Positions 1-10,130 of a stretch of 55,077 bases of DNA are shown here, one piece after another. The number at the start of each line of letters is the position of its first letter. Position 1 is the first letter of the stretch. The position numbers and the translations under genes are program-made. The notes under the pieces are model-generated. The model had not been told where the DNA came from. It saw only the letters and a program-made list of their open reading frames with translations, and made no database searches. The stretch is taken from NCBI GenBank assembly GCA_030066785.1, contig JASJAZ010000073.1, forward strand, positions 1 through 55,077, in the 5' to 3' direction. Source of the DNA: Desulfobacterales bacterium. GTDB taxonomy: Bacteria > Desulfobacterota > Desulfobacteria > Desulfobacterales > JASJAZ01.

Positions 1-439
1 AAAAATAAAGAAAATATAACTAAGAAATATATATTAAATTAGTGAATTCATGTCAAGTAATTTGTTGTATGACCGTGTTAAACCACTGGAAGCCTATTTT
101 TGAAGGGTGTGTTGTTAGAATTTGATCATCATAGGGTTTGCAATGATTGGACAAACAGAACCTTTGCAGACTTGAGGAAAATCTATTAATCGATCTGGCA
201 AGGATGATAGCTTACGAAGATATTGACATTTTTGATCTAAATAGGGGCTAGCGAGGATGAAGCCAACAATACAAAAAACACTTTGGATCGTAAGGCCTTA
301 ATTGCGAAAATTTGTTCCCATTTTTAGGCAAAGATGGTTACCATGTCAGCATTTGCCGATCGCCTGACGACCGGTAACTAACTGAAATAACGCTTCAATA
401 ACGATAGTTTGTTTTTAGCATGGATCTTGCAATCTTGAA
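1..439. other. Left-end stretch without a recognisable gene
   Basis: No open reading frame with protein-like composition and a ribosome binding site was seen on either strand. The stretch is AT-rich with frequent stops. It could be intergenic sequence or a badly decayed gene whose rest lies outside the window. I see no repeat, hairpin or RNA gene in it. Confidence 0.4.
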
Positions 440-682
440 ATGATGACAACATACATTTCATATCAAAACAAACGCCTATTAAAATCAATGTTCAAAGCCA
501 ACGTTTATATTCGCCGCCTCCGGATTTTGAGGGGGATTTTAAAGATTGTTTTGGTATGGAGCGTGCTGGCACTGATTCTAATGGTTATTCGTCTGGTGGG
601 TGAAGATAGATTTACCCGCATTATCGGGTTTATTTTTTTGCGACGTAAATATCAAGATATGCGGAATTCTGAGACGATTTAG
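440..682 (+). CDS. Small putative membrane protein (80 aa), uncertain
   Basis: An 80-residue reading frame with a basic N-terminal third (many Lys and Arg), one hydrophobic stretch at roughly residues 33-52 that could span the membrane, and a basic, polar tail. I recognise no family. There is no convincing Shine-Dalgarno site before either of the two adjacent ATG codons, and the surrounding DNA is gene-poor, so this may be a chance ORF. The single membrane segment flanked by Arg/Lys is the only argument for a real small inner-membrane protein. A hairpin terminator about 115 nt downstream would fit a short transcript from here. Confidence 0.3.
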   Translation: MMTTYISYQNKRLLKSMFKANVYIRRLRILRGILKIVLVWSVLALILMVIRLVGEDRFTRIIGFIFLRRKYQDMRNSETI

Positions 683-797
683 GCTCACTATCTATCTTTG
701 ACGCTATGGTTCAAGAATTTAAACAGATTTGCCAACGTAAATTTTAACGCCCTCATCGGCAGTCATGTATATTGTCAAATTCTGAGCCTCTGAAACG

Positions 798-826
798 AAA
801 GGCAGCTTCATCGAAGCTGCCTTTTG
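798..826 (+). terminator. Hairpin, probable Rho-independent terminator
   Basis: A perfect 12-bp stem (798-809 with 813-824) closed by a 3-nt loop and followed by a short T run. It lies about 115 nt downstream of the putative small gene at 440-682. The A run on the 5' side means it could also work on the minus strand. Confidence 0.65.
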
Positions 827-1148
827 TCATGCTAAGAGGTATCAAGAGATATTTTGGGTATTTGCCATGTAAAAATTCAACCAACCGGTTACCAGCAAGG
901 AGTTGAAGGGTCGATTTTTAAATGCCTTGCTGCTAGCCTGTAAGCGTCGCACTTTCCGGAGACTGCCATTAGCAAACCATTACATTCACCTTTTTGCGAT
1001 GGACTTAAAAGAGATTATAGTATGTGTTAGCATACTTTTTTAGAAATTTTATTCGAGTTATCGAGTATTTGTATGTACTCTACCTGATGTTTGAAAAAAG
1101 CTTTTTAATATCATCTCAATGTGAGCATTGAAGCAGGAGGGTTGGCAG
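827..1148. other. Intergenic stretch, nothing recognised
   Basis: About 320 bases between the hairpin terminator and the start of the secreted-protein gene. No ORF with a ribosome binding site is visible. The last part is AT-rich and presumably holds the promoter of the following gene, but no clear -35/-10 pair could be assigned. Confidence 0.4.
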
Positions 1149-1616
1149 ATGTTGCGTCAGCGGATAGTTTTTTTTATAAGTTTTCTTTACATGCTGCATA
1201 TCGGACCAATCAATGCGGCCTCGATCCAGTTTTTCGATAAGGGATTATTCAACGGTCAGATGTGGTTGCTGCTAAATGAATCTCAAAAAATCACCCACCT
1301 AACGGGACTTCGCGAGGGCATTTTGCTTTGTATTACCGAAATATCTGATGATAATTTGATCCCTGAAAAACTCAAAAAGGCGATGATTGATTCAGGGCTT
1401 TTCGATCGGCGCCGACTATTGTTTACGGCCTTGGGTCCGGCGGATTTATCGCCTCATATCGACACATTTTACAAAGAACCACTAAACCTGCACATTCCAA
1501 TTGTGCATGCTTACCGGTATGTGTGCATGGAATTGAATCATGTATCGAAACTGGAGCTTGAAAAGGACTTGGTGCAAATGCAGAAGCGTTTCCCGATTTT
1601 AGATTCCGGCAATTAA
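1149..1616 (+). CDS. Uncharacterised secreted protein (155 aa)
   Basis: I recognise no family. The frame opens with a basic residue pair, a hydrophobic core of about 15 residues and an INA|A-type end at about residue 23, a typical Sec signal peptide, so the product is probably periplasmic. The mature part is about 130 residues, mixed charge, without repeats. The start at 1149 is preferred because AGGAGG lies at 1135-1140, 8 nt upstream; a TTG at 1128 overlaps that site and is unlikely. The gene ends 51 nt before the M48 protease gene on the same strand, so co-transcription is possible. One Cys near the end of the mature part is the only cysteine noticed there apart from one in the middle. Confidence 0.6.
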   Translation: MLRQRIVFFISFLYMLHIGPINAASIQFFDKGLFNGQMWLLLNESQKITHLTGLREGILLCITEISDDNLIPEKLKKAMIDSGLFDRRRLLFTALGPADLSPHIDTFYKEPLNLHIPIVHAYRYVCMELNHVSKLELEKDLVQMQKRFPILDSGN

Positions 1617-1667
1617 TACCGGTAACCGATTGCTGCGATAGACGTTGTTTACTTCTAAGGATGATCA

Positions 1668-2912
1668 ATGAACATTTTTGGGATAATTATTCTAATTGCG
1701 CTGCTAGGTGAATATGCGTTGAATCTGGCTGCCGACATTTTGAATTTAAAAGCATTGAAAGATAATGTCCCGCAACGTTTTAAAGGCATATATGATCCTG
1801 TCCAATACGAAAAATCTCAGCATTACTTAAAAACCAATACCAAATTCGGCTGGGTAAGCGCGACGTTTGATTTATTGATTCTTATAGTTTTTTGGTTTAG
1901 CAAAGGTTTTTATTGGCTCGATCATTGGGTGCGCTCCCATGGATGGGAACCCGTAGTAACCGGCATCGCCTTTATCGGAATCTTGATCTGCATTCGATCC
2001 GTATTAGCGTTTCCATTTAGTCTTTATGCCACGTTTGTCATCGAAGAACGGTTTGGATTTAATCAAACCTCATGGCGCACCTTTATACTCGATCGAATTA
2101 AGGGTGTCGCTTTGGGTATTATCTTGGGCATCCCGCTTTTGGCGGGAATTCTGGCTTTTTTTGAGTATGCCGGTGCGAATGCCTGGTGGTATTGCTGGAT
2201 CGCGGTGACGCTTTTTATGCTATTTGTTCAGTTCATAGCCCCCACTTGGATCATGCCGCTGTTTAATAAGTTTGAACCTCTAAAAGAGGGTGAATTTCGC
2301 TCGGCAATCCTTGCATACGCAGCATCCATTCAATTTCCAGTTAAAAATGTATTTATTATGGATGGATCCCGTCGCTCTCGAAAATCCAACGCCTTTTTCA
2401 CCGGTTTTGGGCGCAATAAACGTATTGTTCTTTTCGACACCCTGATTAAGCAGCATCAAATATCTGAGCTTGTGGCGATTCTGGCGCACGAAATGGGACA
2501 TTACAAGAAAAAACATATTTTGATCGGTCTGTGTATCGGGTTTGCTCAGACTGGCATTACACTCTATTTACTGTCACTTTTTCTTCATTTGCCAGCGCTT
2601 TTTGATGCTTTTTTTCTGCCGCAGCCCTCGGTTTATGCCGGATTAATTTTTTTTGGGTTATTGTATACACCCTTGGCGCTTTTCCTTGGCCTTATCATGC
2701 AAATGATATCCCGGCGCAACGAATATGCCGCTGATCGGTTTGCCGTCGAAACGACCCATGATGCCACCGCATTAATCAGGGCCTTGCAAACGCTTTCGGT
2801 ACACAATCTTTCAAATTTATCACCCCATCCATTTTATGTGTTTTTAAATTATTCACACCCTCCCGTACTAAAACGGATTGAAATGATCACATCACATGGC
2901 CATGGTCGTTGA
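1668..2912 (+). CDS. M48 family (Ste24/CAAX protease 1-like) membrane zinc metallopeptidase
   Basis: The 414-residue protein matches the M48A architecture: an N-terminal membrane half (hydrophobic segments near residues 3-20, 60-85, 95-125, 145-170 and 175-195) followed by the catalytic domain. The zinc site HEMGH is at residues 274-278, and the third ligand is probably the Glu in RRNEYAADR near residue 350. Two more hydrophobic segments lie between them, as in Ste24p. In eukaryotes Ste24 trims prenylated or stalled translocating proteins; bacterial homologues are taken to be inner-membrane quality-control proteases. The role here is inferred. HtpX, the other M48 branch, is shorter (about 290 aa), so the htpX symbol is not used. 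A GATG-type context with a weak AAGGA at 1657-1661 supports the ATG. Confidence 0.88.
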   Translation: MNIFGIIILIALLGEYALNLAADILNLKALKDNVPQRFKGIYDPVQYEKSQHYLKTNTKFGWVSATFDLLILIVFWFSKGFYWLDHWVRSHGWEPVVTGIAFIGILICIRSVLAFPFSLYATFVIEERFGFNQTSWRTFILDRIKGVALGIILGIPLLAGILAFFEYAGANAWWYCWIAVTLFMLFVQFIAPTWIMPLFNKFEPLKEGEFRSAILAYAASIQFPVKNVFIMDGSRRSRKSNAFFTGFGRNKRIVLFDTLIKQHQISELVAILAHEMGHYKKKHILIGLCIGFAQTGITLYLLSLFLHLPALFDAFFLPQPSVYAGLIFFGLLYTPLALFLGLIMQMISRRNEYAADRFAVETTHDATALIRALQTLSVHNLSNLSPHPFYVFLNYSHPPVLKRIEMITSHGHGR

Positions 2913-3198
2913 CGCTTCATATAGGGGTAACTATTATGATTACATTATTTTCAAAGTATGAAATGATCAAAGTTGAAAGTAGACGCGGCTGCTTATTGAA
3001 GCCGGTTAGTCTTTTGGCGCCAACTGACCAATTAGCAAAGATGATAAGGTTATATCCATTTTCGATGTTTGGCTTAAACCATTGGCAGTCTTTAAGCATT
3101 TGAGGATACGACTACATGTACCGTTATTCAGCTTGTATTATTAGTAGGCTTACGGTCATAAACGAAATTGTGTTTGGATCATCTAAAGGGGGTGCTCT

Positions 3199-3702
3199 AT
3201 GATACCAATTGTCGGTTTTATTTGTTTCATGTTGGTCGCCTTTTCTTCTCCGGTAGCTGCGGAAATATATAAATATGTTGATAAAAACGGTGTGGTTCGA
3301 TTTACAAACGAGCTTTCCAAGGTGCCTGAAGAGTATCAGGATGATGTGCAGCGCATCGAAAAGGTAGGCAAGGAAACAGAAAATGAACCCGAGGTATCAC
3401 AAAGCGATGATCGTTGGCCGGCTTTTACCAATATTAAGGAACAGGGGCGAGAAGCAAAGCTAAACGAAGAACAGGATGCCGAGGTTGAAGAAAATGCGAA
3501 TGATGAAAAACGCCAAGCACTGATTGAAGAGAAAGAGAGTTTGCTGCAAGAAAGGGAAGCATTGGAAATACGCTACCGGGTGCGGAAAAGAAAATCGGTT
3601 ACGCGTGCCAAGATTCGTGCCATCGATGAACGCTTACGTGAGATCAATGCCATCCTGGAATCGGATGCACCTTTAGAAGTAAAATCGGCCGACTATGAAT
3701 AG
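3199..3702 (+). CDS. DUF4124 domain periplasmic protein with coiled-coil tail
   Basis: The first 21 or so residues form a Sec signal peptide ending in VAA|E. Residues 22-60 match the DUF4124 pattern: a short strand-rich motif around IYKYVDKNG, then a VRFTNE element. The remaining 100 residues are very rich in Glu, Lys and Arg and are likely helical or coiled coil. DUF4124 proteins are periplasmic proteins of unknown function, common in Proteobacteria; the domain may bind peptidoglycan or partner proteins, but that is not established. A GGGGG-type ribosome binding site precedes the ATG by about 8 nt. The gene stands alone between unrelated neighbours. Confidence 0.8.
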   Translation: MIPIVGFICFMLVAFSSPVAAEIYKYVDKNGVVRFTNELSKVPEEYQDDVQRIEKVGKETENEPEVSQSDDRWPAFTNIKEQGREAKLNEEQDAEVEENANDEKRQALIEEKESLLQEREALEIRYRVRKRKSVTRAKIRAIDERLREINAILESDAPLEVKSADYE

Positions 3703-3862
3703 AAGCGGCTGCCGTTCCCAAGATACTGCGTTGGAGATGGTGTTTAGTACAAGGTATCGCCAGCGTTTGTTCATAAAGGGTTTAGTTGTCGGAATTATAT
3801 TTATGAAAATCGAATGGATTACTTAGCGTACAACAGGTGGCATGATCAATGAATAAAGAGGG

Positions 3863-4411
3863 TTAGTTTTGACGATAAGAAGAAGGAATTGCTTCCCAAA
3901 TTTTAGCTTTGACCAATTCAGGTAAATCGATGAAACCTAAATGAAATATTTCTTCATCAATATCATCTTTGGTGATTTTTAATTTTTTTTTGGCTAATTT
4001 CGCACACAGCAGACCAATATGAAATGCCGCACTAATTGAATCTTCCCAGGCTTCCTTATCTTTGCGAAAACGGTTGAGTTCGCGAATCTCATCAAAAGTA
4101 AAGAATTCCTTATCGACGACATAACCTTCGGGTTGGGTTAACTTCGATGATTTCTGTTTAAGCGCTTCGTTTTGCAGCTCCATGCGCTCTATATCATTGG
4201 CCAAAAAACGAAGTTTAGGAAGTTCCTTCTTGAGAGGATCGGTTCCCGCCACAAACAATTTTATGGCCAAAAGATCAAATTGTTTTAAGTTGCTGAAGTG
4301 TGACTTATACGCGGGCAGTCCCTTCTCAATATAATTGACGAGCTGGTCCTCTGTTATACCCCATCTATCCAGCAAATACGAACTTGAAACCCAACGCAAC
4401 GATTTGCTCAT
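3863..4411 (-). CDS. Uncharacterised 182-aa protein with HTH-like N-terminus
   Basis: I cannot assign a family. Residues 8-30 (around LLDRWGITEDQLVNYIEKG) resemble the winged-helix or excisionase-like motif in which a helix-turn-helix is followed by a short Pro-containing strand, so nucleic-acid binding is possible. The middle part (residues 75-110) is charged and helical; the C-terminus contains a Leu-Ala-Lys-Lys-Lys stretch followed by an acidic one. No signal peptide or membrane segment is seen. AGGAG lies 8 nt upstream of the ATG on the minus strand, which supports the gene. It is divergent from ileS. Confidence 0.7.
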   Translation of the reverse strand: MSKSLRWVSSSYLLDRWGITEDQLVNYIEKGLPAYKSHFSNLKQFDLLAIKLFVAGTDPLKKELPKLRFLANDIERMELQNEALKQKSSKLTQPEGYVVDKEFFTFDEIRELNRFRKDKEAWEDSISAAFHIGLLCAKLAKKKLKITKDDIDEEIFHLGFIDLPELVKAKIWEAIPSSYRQN

Positions 4412-4612
4412 AATTGTTCTCCTGCTGAGATCAATACCTGCATAACGGTTAAAAATTTCTTTAACATCCTTATAAATAAATTAAAAGTAGAATTTAAGAT
4501 ACCAATATCGACCATCATTCATTTTTAGAATGCAGCGATCGATTACCATAGACAACCAATTTATGACGGTTTCGGCCGGCGTCCAGCCGCGATAACGTAC
4601 GGGCATAATTGC

Positions 4613-4641
4613 TTGACACACATAGATATTGCAGCTAAATT
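4613..4641 (+). promoter_or_regulatory. sigma70-type promoter upstream of ileS
   Basis: TTGACA at 4613-4618, a 17-nt spacer, then TAAATT at 4636-4641. This is a perfect -35 and a near-consensus -10 with optimal spacing, 36 nt before the ileS start codon. Nothing like a T-box leader fits in the short 5' UTR. Confidence 0.8.
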
Positions 4642-4677
4642 GACTGGCTTTAATGTTGATATTGTTTGGAGGACTGC

Positions 4678-7473
4678 ATGGATTATAAAAAAACGCTCAA
4701 TCTACCGTCAACCAAATTTCCGATGAAAGCCAACCTGGCTAAGCGTGAGCCAGAACAATTGCAAGCGTGGGAATCGGCCCGACTGTATGATCAAATCAGG
4801 AAAGCTTCGAAAGGGCATGAAACCTTCATCTTGCATGATGGGCCGCCGTATGCCAACGGAAATATCCACATTGGTACAGCCTTGAACAAGATACTCAAAG
4901 ATATCATTGTGCGCTCCAAACAGATGGCCGGATACGATGCCATATACGTTCCGGGATGGGATTGCCACGGCTTGCCCATTGAACACAATGTTGATAAAGA
5001 AATCGGCTCGCGTAAAATCGATTACACTCAGGCCGAGTTTCGCAAACTTTGTCGTGATTACGCGGAGAAGTTTATCAATATCCAACGCGATGAGTTCAAG
5101 CGGTTAGGCGTGCTGGGCGAATGGGATCGCCCTTACTTAACCATGAATTATGTCTATGAAGCCACGATTGCCAGTGAATGCTGCAAATTTGCGTTAGATG
5201 ACAGTCTGTTTCGAAGCAAGAAGCCGATTCACTGGTGCTGCAGTTGCCAGACGGCGCTGGCTGAGGCTGAAATTGAATACCAGGACGAGCAATCGCCTTC
5301 CATTTTTGTTAAATTTCCCTTGATGGATGATCTGAATGCTCAGTGGCCGGCGCTTGCCAATAAAAACGTGTTTGTCATTATCTGGACCACGACACCCTGG
5401 ACGCTGCCGGCTAATTTAGCCATCGCCCTGCACCCTGATTTTAGGTATGCAGCGGTTGAATTACCAAATAATGAGGTTTTTATCGTCGCCAAGGATTTGG
5501 TGGACAGCTGTATGCGGCTGTTTGGTTACAAAGACTACCGTATCGTTGCGGAAATGGGGGCTGACATGCTTGAGCACAAGCGCTGTCGGCATCCGCTGTA
5601 TGACCGCGCGTCGTTAATTGTGCTGGGCGCTCATGTCACACTGGACGCCGGTACCGGTTGCGTGCACACGGCCCCCGGTCACGGGCGTGAAGATTATGAG
5701 GTCGGTTTGGAATACGATCTTGAACCCTTTTCACCTGTCGACAATCGCGGTAAATTTACCGACGAAGTCGACTTCTTTGAGGGCCAATTTGTTTTCAAAG
5801 CCAATGCCAATATCAATGCCAAACTGCACGAAATCGGTGCCCTGGTGGGCGAGGAGACCATCGAACATGCTTATCCCCATTGTTGGCGTTGCAAAAAACC
5901 CGTGATCTTCCGGGCCACGCCGCAGTGGTTCATTTCCATGGATAAAACAGGTTTGCGTCAAAACTCCCTAAAGGCAATTGACGAAGTCCAGTGGATTCCG
6001 CATTGGGGGCGTGAACGCATTTACGGTATGATTGAAAACCGTCCTGATTGGTGCGTTTCGCGCCAGCGGGCCTGGGGTGTGCCGATCACTATTTTTTATT
6101 GCGATAAGTGCGATGCGCTGCACATCGACCAGGAGATCGTCGATAATATTTTTACCCTGTTTTCAAAACATGGTGCGGATGTTTGGTTTGAAAGGGATGT
6201 CGCCGAATTACTACCAGGCGAGGCCGTCTGCCGCCATTGCGGACATACGACCCTAAAGAAAGAAACCGACATTTTAGATGTTTGGTTTGATTCGGGAGTG
6301 AGCCATGCGGCCGTATTGGAGGCCCGCGATTATCTGAAATGGCCCGCAGACCTTTACCTCGAAGGCAGCGATCAACACCGGGGCTGGTTTCATAGTTCAT
6401 TGTTGACAGCCGTAGGAACCCGTCAGCGAGCCCCCTATCGATCCGTGCTCACCCATGGATTTGTGGTTGATGCGGACGGTAAGAAAATGTCCAAATCGCT
6501 GGGCAATGTGATTGCACCAGCAGAGGTGATTGCTAAGTATGGCAGCGAAATTTTGCGCCTCTGGGTTTCGGCCTCTGATTACCGGGATGACATTCGGATA
6601 TCCGACAATATTTTAAAGCAGCTCAGTGACGCTTACCGCCGCATTCGCAATACCAGCCGTTTTTTACTGGGTAATTTGTTTGATTTTAATCCAGCTAAAG
6701 ATCGTGTGGCGTATGAAGATTTGAGCGAATTGGATCAATTCGCCCTTCACCGCTTGCAGGAGCTCATCAAAAAAAACCTCAAAGGGTTTGAAGATTACGA
6801 ATTTCATGTAATCTATCACTCGCTGCACAATTATTGTACGCTCGATCTCTCGGCATTTTATTTGGATATCTTAAAAGACCGCTTATATACCTCGCCACCA
6901 AAGTCTATCCAGCGAAGGGCGGCCCAAACGGTTATGCATACTATTTTGGATAGTATTGTCCGGCTCATGGCCCCCATAATGGCGTTTACCGCGGAAGAAA
7001 TCTGGCAATATATGCCTGATTATTCAGAGAAAGAACCAAGCGTGCACTTGGCGAAATTACCCATGCCGATTGCCGAATGGCAAAATGAAACACTAGCCAA
7101 CAAATGGAATCAACTGTTGGCCGTTCGCAGTGAAGTCAGCAAAGCCCTGGAGTTGGCTCGCGAAGAAAAACTCATCGGACACCCGTTAGATGCCGCCGTT
7201 ACCTTGCAGGCCGATGGCGAATTGTTTGAATTATTGCGGACCTACGAGCAAGAACTGCGTGCTATTTTTATTGTTTCTGCGGTAAACCTTTCCAAAGGTG
7301 AGACCACGGAACAACTGTATCAAAGCAGTACCCTGGAAGGCCTGTCGATCGGCGTGCAAACAGCTCCGGGAGAAAAGTGTGCACGATGCTGGGTATATGC
7401 CACGGATGTCGGCAATGATTCGGAACAACCCACCATTTGCGGTCGTTGTCTGCAGTCCTTAGTGGAAATCTAG
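4678..7473 (+). CDS. ileS: Isoleucine-tRNA ligase
   Basis: Class I aminoacyl-tRNA synthetase that charges tRNA-Ile in the cytoplasm, with an editing (CP1) domain that clears mischarged valine. The 931-residue product has the HIGH-type signature as HIGT at residues 64-67, the KMSKS loop at 603-607, the [11 protein letters not shown]-type element just after the editing domain, and a C-terminal zinc finger with Cys901, Cys904, Cys921 and Cys924. The length is typical of bacterial IleRS. The start at 4678 is chosen because GGAGG lies at 4668-4672; a TTG at 4666 in frame would overlap that site. lspA follows 118 nt downstream, a frequent ileS-lspA arrangement. Confidence 0.97.
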   Translation: MDYKKTLNLPSTKFPMKANLAKREPEQLQAWESARLYDQIRKASKGHETFILHDGPPYANGNIHIGTALNKILKDIIVRSKQMAGYDAIYVPGWDCHGLPIEHNVDKEIGSRKIDYTQAEFRKLCRDYAEKFINIQRDEFKRLGVLGEWDRPYLTMNYVYEATIASECCKFALDDSLFRSKKPIHWCCSCQTALAEAEIEYQDEQSPSIFVKFPLMDDLNAQWPALANKNVFVIIWTTTPWTLPANLAIALHPDFRYAAVELPNNEVFIVAKDLVDSCMRLFGYKDYRIVAEMGADMLEHKRCRHPLYDRASLIVLGAHVTLDAGTGCVHTAPGHGREDYEVGLEYDLEPFSPVDNRGKFTDEVDFFEGQFVFKANANINAKLHEIGALVGEETIEHAYPHCWRCKKPVIFRATPQWFISMDKTGLRQNSLKAIDEVQWIPHWGRERIYGMIENRPDWCVSRQRAWGVPITIFYCDKCDALHIDQEIVDNIFTLFSKHGADVWFERDVAELLPGEAVCRHCGHTTLKKETDILDVWFDSGVSHAAVLEARDYLKWPADLYLEGSDQHRGWFHSSLLTAVGTRQRAPYRSVLTHGFVVDADGKKMSKSLGNVIAPAEVIAKYGSEILRLWVSASDYRDDIRISDNILKQLSDAYRRIRNTSRFLLGNLFDFNPAKDRVAYEDLSELDQFALHRLQELIKKNLKGFEDYEFHVIYHSLHNYCTLDLSAFYLDILKDRLYTSPPKSIQRRAAQTVMHTILDSIVRLMAPIMAFTAEEIWQYMPDYSEKEPSVHLAKLPMPIAEWQNETLANKWNQLLAVRSEVSKALELAREEKLIGHPLDAAVTLQADGELFELLRTYEQELRAIFIVSAVNLSKGETTEQLYQSSTLEGLSIGVQTAPGEKCARCWVYATDVGNDSEQPTICGRCLQSLVEI

Positions 7474-7591
7474 CTAAGCAGTAAAACAAGATTCTGGGTA
7501 TTGGTGCATCTCACATTTATTAATTGTCATAGCAAAGTCCGGTATCCTCCCCTTAAACCAGATCATATAGAAAAAGGGTCAGAACGCAACC

Positions 7592-8083
7592 ATGTCTTGG
7601 CAAACAAACAAATACGTAAAGCTAACCATTATCGCCATTGCGGTGGTGTGTTTGGACCAAATTTCCAAAGCTATCATTTTAAAAACACTTCCATTGTATC
7701 AATCGGTGGAGGTTATTCCCGGCTTTTTTAATCTAACCCATATTCATAATCCAGGGGGCGCGTTTGGATTTTTAGCGGACCAAACCTCCACCCTACGACA
7801 TTTCGTTTTTTTGATTGTCTCGTTGTTGGCCATCGGCCTCATTTTTTACTTTTATAAAAAAACGCCTCAGTCCCATCCCTGGTTGGCTTCAGGTTTTGCA
7901 TTGATTTTTGGAGGTGCCATTGGCAATATTATCGACCGGCTGCGCTTAGGAGAGGTAGTTGATTTTTTGGATTTTTATATTGGTCGTTGGCATTGGCCAG
8001 CCTTCAATGTGGCCGATAGTGCGGTAACGATTGGGATCTTCATTTTCATCTATCATATGGTCCTTAAAAAGTTGCCGGACTAG
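7592..8083 (+). CDS. lspA: Lipoprotein signal peptidase (signal peptidase II)
   Basis: Inner-membrane aspartyl protease that cleaves the signal peptide of prolipoproteins in front of the lipidated Cys. The 163-residue protein has four hydrophobic segments and both catalytic motifs: Asp115 in GNIIDR and Asp142 in FNVADSA. The NPGGAFGF element near residue 53 is also characteristic. Length is normal for the family. It is probably expressed with ileS. Substrates in this window would include the LivK-like and FMN-binding lipoproteins. Confidence 0.96.
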   Translation: MSWQTNKYVKLTIIAIAVVCLDQISKAIILKTLPLYQSVEVIPGFFNLTHIHNPGGAFGFLADQTSTLRHFVFLIVSLLAIGLIFYFYKKTPQSHPWLASGFALIFGGAIGNIIDRLRLGEVVDFLDFYIGRWHWPAFNVADSAVTIGIFIFIYHMVLKKLPD

Positions 8084-8182
8084 TCGGATAGTTTTGCCGC
8101 AACCGTTTTAAATGGCAGTGGTGTATCTTCTCCTCTCATGATAAATATTGAAATTTTGTTTTCCTGAATCACTCATCCGCAA

Positions 8183-9742
8183 ATGCCTGTTATTACCTAT
8201 AGCCAATTAGATGGTTTCCTAAAGACCTTAAAGCCCGGCAACGCCCAATCGGCATCGTGCCAGGCATTTTTATTTCACGGAAACGAGTACTTGTATCGAA
8301 CCGCGTTGGCAGCGGTGCGTAACACCCTGATGCCGGAGACAGCCCAAAAAATGAACTATGAAACCATTGATGGTGATACCGGCTATCTTAGGGAGGCAAT
8401 CGAGCGCATCTGCACGGTTTCGTTGCTGGCCGGCCCTAAAATTGTAGCCGTGATCGACTCTAAAATTTTTTATTCGAAACATGACCATGAACGTATTTTA
8501 CAAAAAATGAAGAATGCGTTTGACCGCCATGATTTAAAATCAGCTTCACGGCTTTTTGTTAGACTACTAAGTCTTTTGAAAATAACCTATGCCGATTTCG
8601 ATCACGATTCTTTACAAAAAAGCGTCCAGGTGAACCAAGAAGACCTCGTATGGTTGAAAAAAGTTGCTGATTATTGCCGGTCTAAACAGGTAGAGATTCC
8701 GCCGGCCGTAGATTTAAGTGAAGAACTGAACCGGATAATTAACAAGGGGTTTCCGCGGGGCAATTATTTTGTCATGACATCCGATCTCGTGGATAAGCGC
8801 CGTCGGCTTTACAAGTCATTTGAGAGCCAGGGCCTTGTAATTGACTGCAGTGTACCCAAGGGTGACCGCAAAGCCGATCGTGACATACAGCAAAAAGTGA
8901 TGGAGCACGCGGTTGCTGATATTTTGAATCAATACGGTAAAACCATTGCAGCAGATGCCCGGAGCAAATTGTATGACATAACCGGTTTTGATTTGCGGTC
9001 GATTGCCAATAATATAAAAAAACTGATTGATTATATCGAGCCCCGCACAGACATTACCATAGAGGATGTTTCCCTTATTTTGAAACGTAGTAAACAGGAT
9101 CCGATTTATGCCTTAACTAACGCTTTTGCCGATCGTGATATCAACCAAACACTCTTTTATATTAACTCTTTGTTGAAAAATAATTATCATCCTCTGCAAA
9201 TCCTTAGTGCCCTTTTGAATCAAACCCGCAAACTGCTGACAGCCAGAGATTTTATTGAAAGCCGTTATGGTAATGTATGGCGTCAGGGAATTGGTTATAC
9301 TCAGTTTCGCAGCCAGGTTATTCCCGCCTTGCAATCATATGACCGTGTACTGACAGATTTTTTGGGCGAATGGCATCAGGTCATCATACCCCCTGCGAAT
9401 GACACGGCAATTACCAAAAAGCAAATCAAATCTGGAAAAGCCAGGACCGACCTGATGTTGCTTAAAAATCCTGCCAACGCCTATCCGGTTTATCTGTTAT
9501 TATCCAAAGCACAGAAATTTTCACATGCGAAACTCGTCACTGCCCTGCATCAGTGGGGAGAGGTTGACCGGCAACTAAAATCATCAACGGCAAATCCACG
9601 GCTTATTATCGAAAAGACCATCCTTTCAATTTTGATGGAGGTTTCCCAGACTGTAGGCACCCCTCGAAATAAGGCTGTCAAATCTGAACATGCCGCGACG
9701 CCCCTAAAATTATCCGGTGCCAGTTATGATAAAACGATCTAA
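8183..9742 (+). CDS. holA: DNA polymerase III delta subunit (HolA)-like protein, enlarged
   Basis: Clamp-loader delta subunit, which opens the beta sliding clamp. The N-terminus carries the delta-type pattern of a strand followed by FHGNEY and a helix near residues 31-40, and the C-terminal half has the collar-type helical region (residues 320-360, HPLQILSALLNQ) seen in this family. The usual length is about 330-350 residues; this product has 519. Much of the excess lies between about residues 95 and 180, a helical segment inserted where HolA normally continues from the first alpha/beta unit, and in a polar tail of about 30 residues. The assignment to the family is good; whether it is the replicative delta or a paralogue is inferred. 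Ribosome binding site is weak. Confidence 0.8.
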   Translation: MPVITYSQLDGFLKTLKPGNAQSASCQAFLFHGNEYLYRTALAAVRNTLMPETAQKMNYETIDGDTGYLREAIERICTVSLLAGPKIVAVIDSKIFYSKHDHERILQKMKNAFDRHDLKSASRLFVRLLSLLKITYADFDHDSLQKSVQVNQEDLVWLKKVADYCRSKQVEIPPAVDLSEELNRIINKGFPRGNYFVMTSDLVDKRRRLYKSFESQGLVIDCSVPKGDRKADRDIQQKVMEHAVADILNQYGKTIAADARSKLYDITGFDLRSIANNIKKLIDYIEPRTDITIEDVSLILKRSKQDPIYALTNAFADRDINQTLFYINSLLKNNYHPLQILSALLNQTRKLLTARDFIESRYGNVWRQGIGYTQFRSQVIPALQSYDRVLTDFLGEWHQVIIPPANDTAITKKQIKSGKARTDLMLLKNPANAYPVYLLLSKAQKFSHAKLVTALHQWGEVDRQLKSSTANPRLIIEKTILSILMEVSQTVGTPRNKAVKSEHAATPLKLSGASYDKTI

Positions 9743-9767
9743 AAGCGGAATACGGATTGGGTAAAAA

Positions 9768-9977
9768 ATGGGTTTTTGGCGACAGCAACAAGAAAAATTG
9801 GCCTTGCGATTTCTAATTTGGCAATATCAAAAACAGAAGATTGCAGTCCCGCCGATTCCTACACTAAAGCGCCAGGCCGCTCAAGTAGTGGACGAAGCCC
9901 ATCGCATCGCGGCCCAAAGAGGGGGCAATGTGATGACAATTATTAAATCTATGATGACCGATCTGAGGGAAAAATAG
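9768..9977 (+). CDS. Small conserved-looking hypothetical protein (69 aa)
   Basis: A short basic frame 25 nt after holA. It starts with a Trp/Gln-rich helix (residues 2-25) and continues with a Pro-containing linker and an amphipathic helix (residues 30-69) with Val, Ala and Arg spacing typical of a folded small protein. No signal peptide, cysteine motif or recognised domain. Close spacing to holA suggests co-transcription. I cannot assign a function. Confidence 0.5.
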   Translation: MGFWRQQQEKLALRFLIWQYQKQKIAVPPIPTLKRQAAQVVDEAHRIAAQRGGNVMTIIKSMMTDLREK

Positions 9978-10130
9978 GCCGATATCCGCTGGAATTAGAT
10001 ATTGAAAAAGCGCTATGTCTATGTTATCAACCGTAGCCAATTTTTCAGCCTGAAAGTGTGAGTCAATCCCCGCGCAACCCAGATTTTTCTCAGATGGACC
10101 ATCATTAATCTTTAAAAGAAGGAGGCAAGA

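Noticed and set aside
2913-3103. Overlapping plus- and minus-strand ORFs downstream of the M48 protease
   Set aside because: Both strands are open over the same bases, neither frame resembles a known protein, and no good ribosome binding site was found for either.
4412-4677. T-box or other leader RNA before ileS
   Set aside because: The promoter lies only 36 nt before the start codon, which leaves no space for such a leader; no T-box core was seen.
4708-5085. Long minus-strand ORF inside ileS
   Set aside because: It lies antisense to a highly conserved synthetase, has no ribosome binding site, and the amino-acid composition is that of an antisense shadow.
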